NCBI GenBank assembly: GCA_000434435.1
Contig: FR895579.1
Location: 1-5,105 of the forward strand
Reading direction: 5' to 3'
Source: Firmicutes bacterium CAG:475
GTDB lineage: Bacteria; Bacillota; Clostridia; Christensenellales; CAG-917
Length of the DNA: 5,105 nucleotides
Position 1 is the first letter of the stretch. Each line of letters opens with the position of its first letter. The notes beneath the pieces were generated by a model. It saw only the letters and a list, made by a program, of their open reading frames with translations, was not told the DNA's origin and searched no databases. Positions 1-4,609 of this stretch are shown here, piece after piece. The translations under genes were made by a program, and so were the position numbers.

Positions 1-78
1 GCGCTCATATTCTCGCCGCCGTTGCGGCTCGCACTCCGAATAGGCACATACCGTGTATAAGTACGCTCTGAATAAGTG
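1..78. repeat. Degenerate tandem-like repeat with a small hairpin
   Basis: No gene is recognisable here. A perfect 5-bp stem (GCCGC, 15-19; GCGGC, 24-28; loop CGTT) is visible. A motif resembling CRCTCYGAATARG occurs at about 32-44 and 64-76, and a weaker CGCTCATATTC lies at 2-12, so the CTC cores are 30 and 32 bases apart. The two better copies match imperfectly. I read this as the edge of a dispersed intergenic repeat, but the copies are few and diverged, and chance similarity is possible. Confidence 0.25.
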
Positions 79-87
79 TTCGTTCGG

Positions 88-140
88 GTGGGTGTCCCCA
101 CTCTTTTGTCATTGCGAGCGTAAGCGTGGCAATCTCCCGG
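88..140. repeat. Probable dispersed palindromic intergenic repeat
   Basis: A perfect 5-bp stem, GTGGG (88-92) with CCCAC (97-101), is followed by TCTTTTGTC. An imperfect palindrome comes next, with outer arms ATTGC (111-115) and GCAAT (129-133) around GAGCGTAAGCGTG. The ATTGCGAGCG / GCGTGGCAATCTC arrangement resembles REP-like dispersed repeats of bacterial intergenic DNA. That family resemblance is from memory, not a search. The first hairpin plus its T-rich tail could also act as a weak plus-strand terminator. It lies downstream of the U32 gene, with no gene of its own. Confidence 0.4.
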
Positions 141-198
141 AAGGGAAATTATGTAAATTATCGCAAGTATAGCGTACAAAATTTTCAAGTATCCGCTT

Positions 199-213
199 GC
201 GTGCAAAGCACGC
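199..213. repeat. Short perfect hairpin downstream of the U32 gene
   Basis: GCGTGC (199-204) and GCACGC (208-213) form a perfect 6-bp GC-rich stem with an AAA loop, 34 bases beyond the U32 stop codon. No T-tract follows on either strand, so it is not a good intrinsic terminator. It could be a 3'-end stabilising stem or part of the surrounding repeat sequence. Confidence 0.3.
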
Positions 214-246
214 TCCACCGGGCAATCATTCTTTGGAATATAGGCA

Positions 247-1467
247 TTATACGGTTTTGTTGTCTTTCAACAATATATCTCCGCACTTCAAGTCGAACGG
301 ACATACAAAAGAATAGATGTGTTGCACAAGTTTTGCATCGTCCGTGATTGCGTTGTCGAAAACGTGAGTGATTTGTCCGACTTCAAAAGTTTTGCCGTCG
401 TTGCAATCGGGGGAGAGGACGACAAGCGTTTCGCCGGATTTGAAGCGGTTGCGCATCTCGACGGTTGCGACGCCGTCCTTGCACTCGAGCACGACCGCCG
501 TGAAAATAAACTTTTCGGGGGATTGTCCTTCGTCAAGGCAAACGGTGTCGAGATTGTCACCTTCGAAATACGCGTCCGTGTAAGTGCGGTGCGCCACGGT
601 TTCGAGGTCGGCATTGTATTTTTGCGCGTTTTGAATTTTGCCCGTTTGCAAGTATTCGTCTATTGCGTGGCGGTAGGCGTTTGCGACGGTTGCAACGTAA
701 AACTCGCTCTTCATCCGTCCTTCGACTTTTAAAGACACTATGCCGCACTCCGCCAAAGAGGGTATGTGTTCGAGCAGCCTCAAATCGCGGCTGTTCATAA
801 AGTACGTGCCTCTTTCGTCCTCTTCGACGTCAAGCGGCTTGGATGCATGGCGTTCGGTTTCGGTGATGCGGTAGCCCCATCTGCAAGGCTGTATGCACGC
901 CCCCTTGTTTGCGCTACGCCCCGAAAAGTAGGTGGACAGCAAACAGCGGCCGCTGTAACTCATGCACATTGCGCCGTGAACAAACGCTTCGAGCTCCATA
1001 TCGGGCACTGCGGCGTGGATTTGTTTTATTTCTTCAAGTCCCAACTCTCTTGCAAGCACAACTCGTTTTACGCCCATGCTTTGCCAAAATTTGACGGCAA
1101 GCAAATTTGTCGTGTTGGCTTGTGTGGAGAGGTGAACCGTGAGTTTCGGAGCAACTTCTTTGCAAAGCGCAACAAGGCCTACGTCGCTTATAAGCACGGC
1201 GTCTACGGCTGCCGATTGCAAAAACGCGAAATAGTTTTTCAATGCATCAAGGTCGTCGTTCCTTGCAAAAATATTTGCCGTGACGTAAACTTTTTTGCCG
1301 AGTGCATGAGCATAGTTTGCCGCTTCGATGATTTCTTCGTTTGAAAAATTGTCCGCAAATGCGCGCAAAGAAAACGCTTTGCCACCGATATAAACGGCGT
1401 CTGCGCCGAAGTGAAAAGCGGTTTTCAGTTTTTTGAGATTGCCTGCCGGCATAAGAAGTTCAAGCAT
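247..1467 (-). CDS. Peptidase U32 family protein, probable RNA-modification (TrhP/RlhA-type) enzyme
   Basis: The protein has 406 residues from the chosen start. The N-terminus MLELLMPAGNLKKLKTAF, followed by GADAVYIGG, is the classic opening of the U32 TIM-barrel family. The family core follows at about residues 162-197: EAFVHGAMCMSYSGRC, then ANKGACIQPCRWGY. Its four cysteines (168, 175, 191, 195) are the likely iron-sulfur ligands. Family knowledge: despite the peptidase name, characterised members such as TrhP and RlhA take part in prephenate-dependent hydroxylation of tRNA or 23S rRNA. Which substrate applies here cannot be told. The frame stays open upstream to 1551, but I start at 1467 because homologues begin there and because the candidate promoter and inverted repeats occupy 1510-1553. 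Only a weak GGAA precedes this ATG. The C-terminal part ends with CGDILL, typical of the U32 C-terminal domain. The protein appears complete. Confidence 0.9.
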   Translation of the reverse strand: MLELLMPAGNLKKLKTAFHFGADAVYIGGKAFSLRAFADNFSNEEIIEAANYAHALGKKVYVTANIFARNDDLDALKNYFAFLQSAAVDAVLISDVGLVALCKEVAPKLTVHLSTQANTTNLLAVKFWQSMGVKRVVLARELGLEEIKQIHAAVPDMELEAFVHGAMCMSYSGRCLLSTYFSGRSANKGACIQPCRWGYRITETERHASKPLDVEEDERGTYFMNSRDLRLLEHIPSLAECGIVSLKVEGRMKSEFYVATVANAYRHAIDEYLQTGKIQNAQKYNADLETVAHRTYTDAYFEGDNLDTVCLDEGQSPEKFIFTAVVLECKDGVATVEMRNRFKSGETLVVLSPDCNDGKTFEVGQITHVFDNAITDDAKLVQHIYSFVCPFDLKCGDILLKDNKTV

Positions 1468-1509
1468 GTTTTTTGTTCCGCAACCGTTTTGAAAGTCGTT
1501 TGTGCGTTG

Positions 1510-1539
1510 TTTATAAAACATTGATAAACGACAAAACAA
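1510..1539 (-). promoter_or_regulatory. Candidate sigma-A promoter for the U32 gene
   Basis: On the minus strand a -35-like TTGTTT (1534-1539) and a -10-like TATAAA (1510-1515) are separated by 18 bases. Transcription would begin near 1503, giving a leader of roughly 35 bases before the ATG at 1467. Both boxes are imperfect. The promoter overlaps one arm of a 10-bp inverted repeat, and this position argues against translation starting at 1551. Confidence 0.4.
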
Positions 1540-1553
1540 ACCCTTTATCAATG
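1519..1553. repeat. Perfect 10-bp inverted repeat over the U32 promoter
   Basis: CATTGATAAA (1519-1528) and TTTATCAATG (1544-1553) are exact reverse complements with a 15-base spacer that contains the candidate -35 box. The arrangement fits an operator for a dimeric regulator or an RNA stem-loop. No known operator family was recognised. Confidence 0.55.
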
Positions 1554-1554
1554 C

Positions 1555-1580
1555 AAATCGGCATTATAAAATGCCGATTT
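1555..1580 (-). terminator. Stem-loop after the phosphoribosyltransferase gene, weak terminator
   Basis: AAATCGGCAT (1555-1564) and ATGCCGATTT (1571-1580) form a perfect 10-bp stem with a TATAAA loop, 24 bases beyond the phosphoribosyltransferase stop codon. The following U-run is short on both strands (three on minus, four on plus), so termination may be partial. It sits directly next to the inverted repeat at 1519-1553 and could instead be part of a regulatory leader. Confidence 0.5.
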
Positions 1581-1603
1581 TGTGAATAACATATTTACTT
1601 TGT

Positions 1604-2146
1604 TCAGTCCGTGATGATGGGAATTTTTGCAAGATACACGATGTCGTCGCGCTCTGCCGCATCACCCTCTGCAAGCACGAATGCCTTTTTGTAGATTATG
1701 CCTCCTGCGAGATTGACGATTTGTTCAAGCCCTCTGAGACTGCCGCCCGTCGATACGACGTCGTCCACGATCGCAACCTTTTTGCCTTTGATGAGGTCTG
1801 CGTCGTGCTTTGACAAATACAGCGTTTGTTCGTTGCCCGTCGTTATGGATTTCACGCTCGTTTGGATACCGTCTTGCATATACAGTTTCTTCGATTTTCT
1901 GCACACGGCGTAGTATCTTTGTCCAAGCTCGCGCGCGATGACGTGGCTGAGTTGCAAGCCCTTGGATTCCGCCGTGATGACGACGTCGCAGCCGTCGAGA
2001 AGTTTGGCAAGCTCCTTTCCGCAATGCTCCGTCAGGGCCGAGTCGCCGTGAAGATTGAAAAAGCAAATGCTTATGCCGTTGGGAAGGGGAAGCACGGGAA
2101 GGTCCGCTTTGAAACCTTTAATATCAATTGTATAGATTCTGTCCAT
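1604..2146 (-). CDS. Phosphoribosyltransferase, adenine PRTase-like (type I fold)
   Basis: This 180-residue protein carries the type I phosphoribosyltransferase signature: the PRPP-binding loop VAIVDDVVSTGGS at residues 124-136, with two consecutive Asp residues followed by the STGGS phosphate loop. TAESKG at 58-63 sits where adenine phosphoribosyltransferases bind pyrophosphate. Family knowledge: such enzymes transfer ribose 5-phosphate from PRPP to a nitrogenous base in cytosolic purine salvage. The overall layout (short N-terminal extension, VKSITT at 98-103, AEGDAAERDDIVYL near the C-terminus) matches a Bacillota subgroup often labelled simply as phosphoribosyltransferase. The base specificity is therefore inferred, and I give no symbol. 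The start is firm: AGGAGG (2152-2157) lies five bases upstream of the ATG. A good promoter lies at 2197-2225, so the gene can be transcribed alone. Confidence 0.88.
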   Translation of the reverse strand: MDRIYTIDIKGFKADLPVLPLPNGISICFFNLHGDSALTEHCGKELAKLLDGCDVVITAESKGLQLSHVIARELGQRYYAVCRKSKKLYMQDGIQTSVKSITTGNEQTLYLSKHDADLIKGKKVAIVDDVVSTGGSLRGLEQIVNLAGGIIYKKAFVLAEGDAAERDDIVYLAKIPIITD

Positions 2147-2196
2147 TTTATCCTCCTCGGATTCGAGGTGTTGTATTTGTTGTTTGCAACCCGTAT

Positions 2197-2225
2197 ATTA
2201 TATGATATACGCGCGCGATTTTCAA
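2197..2225 (-). promoter_or_regulatory. Sigma-A promoter of the phosphoribosyltransferase gene
   Basis: On the minus strand TTGAAA (2220-2225) and a perfect TATAAT (2197-2202) are separated by 17 bases, the ideal spacing. Transcription would start near 2190, leaving a leader of about 44 bases that ends in the AGGAGG ribosome binding site. This is the clearest vegetative promoter in the window. Confidence 0.8.
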
Positions 2226-2231
2226 GACAAA

Positions 2232-2245
2232 AAAGAATATTCTTT
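2232..2245. promoter_or_regulatory. 14-bp perfect palindrome next to the -35 box, possible operator
   Basis: AAAGAATATTCTTT is a perfect 14-bp palindrome beginning six bases upstream of the -35 box of the phosphoribosyltransferase promoter, centred near -48. That position fits an activator site or an AT-rich UP element. Read on the minus strand it ends in a TTTTTT run, so it might also serve as a poor terminator for the DUF896 gene. Confidence 0.35.
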
Positions 2246-2265
2246 CAATAAAAAACAGGGGCGCG

Positions 2266-2499
2266 TCAATCCTCTTTTTTGCCGTCGCCCACGGGATTTA
2301 CGTTGTTGTAAGCGGTGAGTTTCACCTTGTTTTCGTCCTTGTCCAGAACGTAGGTGTTGTCGAGTTGCGCGCGGAGATTTCCCACCACGCTTTGCACGTA
2401 CTCTTTGCGAAGTTTTGCTTGTTCTTCTTTTTCTTCGTCGGTAAGTCCGACGGTTTTTGCTTTTTTGGCAAGTTCGTTTATTCTTTCGATGTTTAGCAT
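2266..2499 (-). CDS. DUF896 family (YnzC-like) small cytosolic protein
   Basis: The protein has 77 residues. The N-terminal half reads IERINELAKKAKTVGLTDEE and continues with KEEQAKLRKEY, the hallmark of the DUF896/UPF0291 family typified by B. subtilis YnzC. Known structures of the family show a short two-helix hairpin, which fits the heptad-like charged sequence at residues 3-45. The molecular role is not established. The tail from about residue 48 is Asn/Asp/Lys-rich and ends in GDGKKED; it is probably flexible. The ATG lies one base after the ung stop codon, and its GGAGG ribosome binding site is inside the last codons of ung. The two genes are therefore almost certainly co-transcribed and translationally coupled. 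The length matches the family. Confidence 0.88.
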   Translation of the reverse strand: MLNIERINELAKKAKTVGLTDEEKEEQAKLRKEYVQSVVGNLRAQLDNTYVLDKDENKVKLTAYNNVNPVGDGKKED

Positions 2500-2500
2500 A

Positions 2501-3175
2501 TTATGCCTCCGGTGTTGTGTGCCAGTCTATGGGCGTCTGAGCGTGTTCTTTGAGAAAATCGTTGCATTTTGAGAAGTGTTTGCACCCGAAAAACCCTGCG
2601 TATGCCGACAGTGGCGAGGGGTGCGGACACTCCAAAACCAAATGTTGCGGATTGGTTATAAAAGCCTTTTTGGAGCGTGCGTTTGAGCCCCACAACATAA
2701 ACACGATAGGATCTTTGCGCGCGTTGAGTTTTTTTATTATGCTGTCCGTCAGCACTTCCCAGCCGTGTCCCTTGTGCGAATTGGGTTGCCCCTCGCGCAC
2801 GGTGAGTACGGTGTTGAGAAGAAGCACGCCTTGTTTTGCCCAGTTGACAAGATATGGGGACGTGTTTTTCACGCCGACGTCCGTTTCGATTTCCTTGAAT
2901 ATGTTGACAAGCGACGGCGGAGCGGGCACGTTCGGTTTGACCGAAAAGCACATGCCGTGAGCTTGCCCCGCGCCGTGATAGGGATCTTGCCCCAAAATCA
3001 CCGCTTTCACCTTTTCGTATGGCGTGTATTTGAGCGCGTTGAAGATGTCGTGCATATCGGGATATATCACGTGAGAGCGATATTCCGATGCAAGAAACTT
3101 GCGCAAATTTTGATAATTTTCGCTGTCAAAATCCTCTTTGAGAATTTCGTCCCAGCTGTTGCCGATGTGTACCAT
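2501..3175 (-). CDS. ung: Uracil-DNA glycosylase, family 1
   Basis: This enzyme removes uracil from DNA as the first step of base-excision repair. From the chosen start it has 224 residues, the usual length. Family 1 motifs are all present: the water-activating loop GQDPYH (Asp at about 64), the AHGMCFSVKP uracil pocket, LLLNTVLTVREG, the VFMLWGSNA strand carrying the base-contacting Asn, and the HPSPLSAYAGFFG leucine loop with the catalytic His at about 185. The frame extends upstream to a GTG at 3202, with further ATGs at 3193 and 3181, but none of the candidate starts has a Shine-Dalgarno sequence. I chose the ATG at 3175 because a TATAAT box ends six bases before it and because homologues begin close to VHIGNSWDEIL. 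The 3' end contains the ribosome binding site of the DUF896 gene. Confidence 0.95.
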   Translation of the reverse strand: MVHIGNSWDEILKEDFDSENYQNLRKFLASEYRSHVIYPDMHDIFNALKYTPYEKVKAVILGQDPYHGAGQAHGMCFSVKPNVPAPPSLVNIFKEIETDVGVKNTSPYLVNWAKQGVLLLNTVLTVREGQPNSHKGHGWEVLTDSIIKKLNARKDPIVFMLWGSNARSKKAFITNPQHLVLECPHPSPLSAYAGFFGCKHFSKCNDFLKEHAQTPIDWHTTPEA

Positions 3176-3181
3176 ATCCAT

Positions 3182-3209
3182 ATTATACCACATTTTTTTC
3201 ACAGCGCAA
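3182..3209 (-). promoter_or_regulatory. Extended -10 promoter of ung, possibly producing leaderless mRNA
   Basis: On the minus strand the sequence TGGTATAAT (3182-3190) is a perfect -10 box with the TGn extension. A poor -35 (TTGCGC, 3204-3209) lies 16 bases upstream. Seven bases downstream of the box is the A of the ATG at 3175, the normal distance to a transcription start. The -10 lies inside the longest possible reading frame, so it also bears on the start choice. Confidence 0.6.
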
Positions 3210-3210
3210 G

Positions 3211-3240
3211 GTATATAAACGCAACCTTTTTGCCATACTA
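3211..3240 (+). promoter_or_regulatory. Sigma-G-like (forespore) promoter
   Basis: GTATA (3211-3215), then exactly 18 bases, then CATACTA (3234-3240). This agrees at every position with the B. subtilis sigma-G consensus as I know it: GHATR, 18 bases, CATWHTA. It points at the small plus-strand gene starting at 3298, with a predicted transcription start near 3247 and a leader of about 50 bases. No comparable sigma-A promoter is visible for that gene; TTGCCA (3230-3235) with GGATAA (3255-3260) is a poor alternative. Confidence 0.6.
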
Positions 3241-3297
3241 CTTTTAGTCCGCAAGGATAAACAAAATCCGGGCAAAAAGCCCCAAAAGGAGAAATTT

Positions 3298-3432
3298 ATG
3301 GCAAAATCCGAAACCAAACAAACAAAACGCAGCGGCGCATGTCATTGCGACGAACCCAAAACGAGCAAAACAACGAAATCTCGCGCGAAAAAGAGTGGCG
3401 GTGAGATGACCGATTGCAAAAACTGCAAGTAA
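3298..3432 (+). CDS. Small Lys- and Cys-rich protein, possible spore-stage protein
   Basis: This 44-residue ORF is the only convincing plus-strand gene. A strong ribosome binding site, AAAAGGAG (3284-3291), lies six bases before the ATG, preceded by a GGGC/GCCC mini-hairpin (3270-3282). The protein begins MAKSETKQTKRSG and contains ten Lys, two Arg and only five acidic residues. Four cysteines form a CHC motif (15-17) and a CKNC motif (40-43), a CxC plus CxxC pattern that could bind zinc or another metal. There is no hydrophobic segment or signal peptide, and nearly everything between the Cys pairs is Lys, Thr, Ser, Gly or Arg. I do not recognise a family. A sigma-G-like promoter upstream suggests forespore expression; the basic, low-complexity make-up would fit a nucleic-acid- or coat-associated spore protein, but that is inference. 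The TAA stop codon forms the first bases of the palindromic element at 3430. Confidence 0.65.
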   Translation: MAKSETKQTKRSGACHCDEPKTSKTTKSRAKKSGGEMTDCKNCK

Positions 3433-3557
3433 AATCGCCTGATTGAGCGAATAACTACGGCAGAGGCATTTGTGCTGACAGTCATTTACGCATTAGTAAA
3501 TTAGGCTGCCACCGCAAATGCCTCTTTCTTGTTCTTCATCTCAATCAGACGATTTTA
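3430..3557. repeat. 128-bp long palindromic element 1
   Basis: The outer arms 3430-3447 and 3540-3557 pair over 18 bases with one mismatch (C3438 against A3549). Inside, 3462-3472 (AGAGGCATTTG) pairs perfectly with 3515-3525. An interrupted stem with two mismatches, 3473-3483 with 3504-3514, comes next, then an apical ATTTAC/GTAAAT stem (3484-3489, 3496-3501) with a six-base loop. Almost the whole element folds into one rod. The segment CTTGTTCTTCATCT (3528-3541) is shared with element 2 and falls mostly in the internal loop. It begins at the stop codon of the small plus-strand gene. It could be a structured RNA on either strand or a MITE/REP-like insertion; I could not tell which. Confidence 0.7.
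3462..3536 (+). terminator. Possible intrinsic terminator of the small plus-strand gene
   Basis: Read on the plus strand, the inner stem-loop of element 1 (3462-3525, 11 perfect base pairs at its foot) is followed immediately by TTCTTGTTCTT, a U-rich tract interrupted by C and G. This would end the small transcript about 100 bases after its stop codon. The imperfect U-tract keeps confidence low. Confidence 0.4.
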
Positions 3558-3563
3558 ACAAAT

Positions 3564-3670
3564 AAAACTTCTTATTAACTTTTCTTGTCCATCAACTCAC
3601 GTACGACTTGTACGTTAGAGTTGCCGAACAAAGGGTTTTTCCTTGTTCTTCATCTAAATAGCGAAGTTTT
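3564..3670. repeat. Palindromic element 2, related to element 1
   Basis: The outer arms AAAACTTC (3564-3571) and GAAGTTTT (3663-3670) pair perfectly. A few further pairs (AATA with TATT on the minus strand) follow across a small internal loop. Inside are two hairpins. In 3593-3623, CAACTC/GAGTTG and ACGTAC/GTACGT form 12 pairs with a two-base bulge. In 3626-3648, GAACAAAGG pairs with CCTTGTTC with one bulged A. The 14-mer CTTGTTCTTCATCT (3642-3655) is identical to that of element 1, and both copies end in TTTTAAC beyond it. The different but self-complementary arms suggest the fold matters. Confidence 0.6.
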
Positions 3671-3701
3671 TAACCGTTTAATATATTTTCGAATGAAAAT
3701 C

Positions 3702-3731
3702 AAAAGGTTTTGCTTTTTGGCAAAACCTTTT
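3702..3731 (-). terminator. Intrinsic terminator of the holB-ricT operon
   Basis: AAAAGGTTTTG (3702-3712) and CAAAACCTTTT (3721-3731) form a perfect 11-bp stem with an eight-base loop, 29 bases past the ricT stop codon. On the minus strand the stem ends in TTTT and is followed by GATTTTC, giving a U-rich tail. The symmetry means it may also stop transcripts arriving from the plus strand. Confidence 0.75.
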
Positions 3732-3760
3732 AAAATAGTTCGTTTTTTGATGAATTTGAT

Positions 3761-4609
3761 TTAATCGTCGTCTTTGTCGAGTTCGGCGGCGTTTTGGCGT
3801 TCGGCAATTTTCATGTCTTCGAGGGCGTAGGTGCGCACGTCGAAGCTGCCGTCCTTGAGCATAACTTTCACGCGAGCCGTTTGCTTTATCAGGTCGTTTG
3901 ATTCAACCGTACCTTCGCCGTCCGCCGTTTTGACTTTGCTGCCCACTTTCGGCATAAGTTTGTACGTTTCGGTGTAATATGCGTTTTCGTATTTCAAACA
4001 GCACATCAATCTGCCGCAAACGCCGCTTATCTTTTGGGGATTGAGGCTCAAACCTTGCACTTTTGCCATTTTTATCGACACTTTTTCGAAGTCGGGAAGG
4101 TGGGTGGTGCAGCAACACGGACGACCGCACGGAGCAAGTGCGCCGCGCATTTTGGTATCGTCGCGTTCGTAGATTTGACGAAGTTCGATACGAACTTTGA
4201 ATATCGACGCAAGCACGCGCACAAGTTCTCTGAAATCCACTCTGCCTTCTGCCGTGAAGTAGAAGATGAGCTTAGTGCGGTCAAAGGTGTATTCCGCGTC
4301 CACAAGCTTCATGTTTATGTTCATTTCCGCCACTTTTTCACGGATGACTTTGAGCGCGTGTTCCTTGTCCTGAAGGTTTTTTTCAACGCGTTTTACGTCC
4401 TCTTCGGTGGCTTTGCGCACGACGGGTTTCAAGGGTTGGACGATTTCGTTTTCGCCTACTTCCTTGTTTGCGATTGCGCATGTTGCGTATTCTTGTCCGC
4501 GCGCGGTTTCCACAATCACGCCGTCGCCCTCTTCAAAAGCGAGGTCTTTGGGATCGAAATAATACACCTTGTTGGTGTTTCTGAATTTTATGCCTACTAT
4601 TATTGCCAT
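3761..4609 (-). CDS. ricT: RicT (YaaT), PSP1-domain stage 0 sporulation / RNase Y regulator
   Basis: The protein has 282 residues, the usual family length. The PSP1 C-terminal domain (about 60-145) includes the expected FYFTAEGRVDFRELVRVLA stretch. The cysteine region follows: APCGRPCCCTTHLPDF (159-174), VSIKMAKVQGLSLNPQKISG (177-196) and VCGRLMCCLKYE (197-208), with cysteines at 161, 165-167, 198, 203 and 204. In B. subtilis RicT joins RicA and RicF in an iron-sulfur complex that assists RNase Y-dependent mRNA processing and entry into sporulation, biofilm and competence. The triple Cys CCC at 165-167 is notable, since I recall this stretch as usually having two. The C-terminus is acidic (ELDKDDD). 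The start is supported by GGAGG (4620-4624). The gene overlaps the end of holB by 10 bases, the same order as in B. subtilis, implying translational coupling. No yabA-like gene follows; a terminator does. Confidence 0.93.
   Translation of the reverse strand: MAIIVGIKFRNTNKVYYFDPKDLAFEEGDGVIVETARGQEYATCAIANKEVGENEIVQPLKPVVRKATEEDVKRVEKNLQDKEHALKVIREKVAEMNINMKLVDAEYTFDRTKLIFYFTAEGRVDFRELVRVLASIFKVRIELRQIYERDDTKMRGALAPCGRPCCCTTHLPDFEKVSIKMAKVQGLSLNPQKISGVCGRLMCCLKYENAYYTETYKLMPKVGSKVKTADGEGTVESNDLIKQTARVKVMLKDGSFDVRTYALEDMKIAERQNAAELDKDDD

Noticed and set aside
126..347. Plus-strand 73-codon frame beginning MAISRKGNYVNYRKYS
   Set aside because: It overlaps the end of the U32 gene, has no ribosome binding site, runs across repeat-like DNA, and its residues resemble no family.
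766..1344. Plus-strand 192-codon frame opposite the U32 gene
   Set aside because: Antisense shadow of a clear family protein; low-complexity Cys/Phe/Val composition and no initiation signal.
1468..1551. N-terminal extension of the U32 protein (28 residues from the ATG at 1551)
   Set aside because: It lies over the inverted repeat and candidate promoter, is unlike the family N-terminus, and homologues start at about MLELLMPAGN.
3430..3557. Integron attC site
   Set aside because: The palindrome ends in TTTTAAC on the plus strand and begins TAAAATCG, so the RYYYAAC and GTTRRRY core sites are in the wrong places; there is no integrase and no cassette structure.
3573..3650. Minus-strand frame reading NPLFGNSNVQVVRELMDKKS through element 2
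   Set aside because: It looks protein-like but has no start codon; an in-frame TGA precedes it within the conserved 14-mer. The pairing of the same bases into hairpins explains the sequence better.
3430..3670. CRISPR array or retron ncRNA
   Set aside because: There are only two copies of a 14-mer without regular spacers, and no cas gene or reverse transcriptase is in the window.
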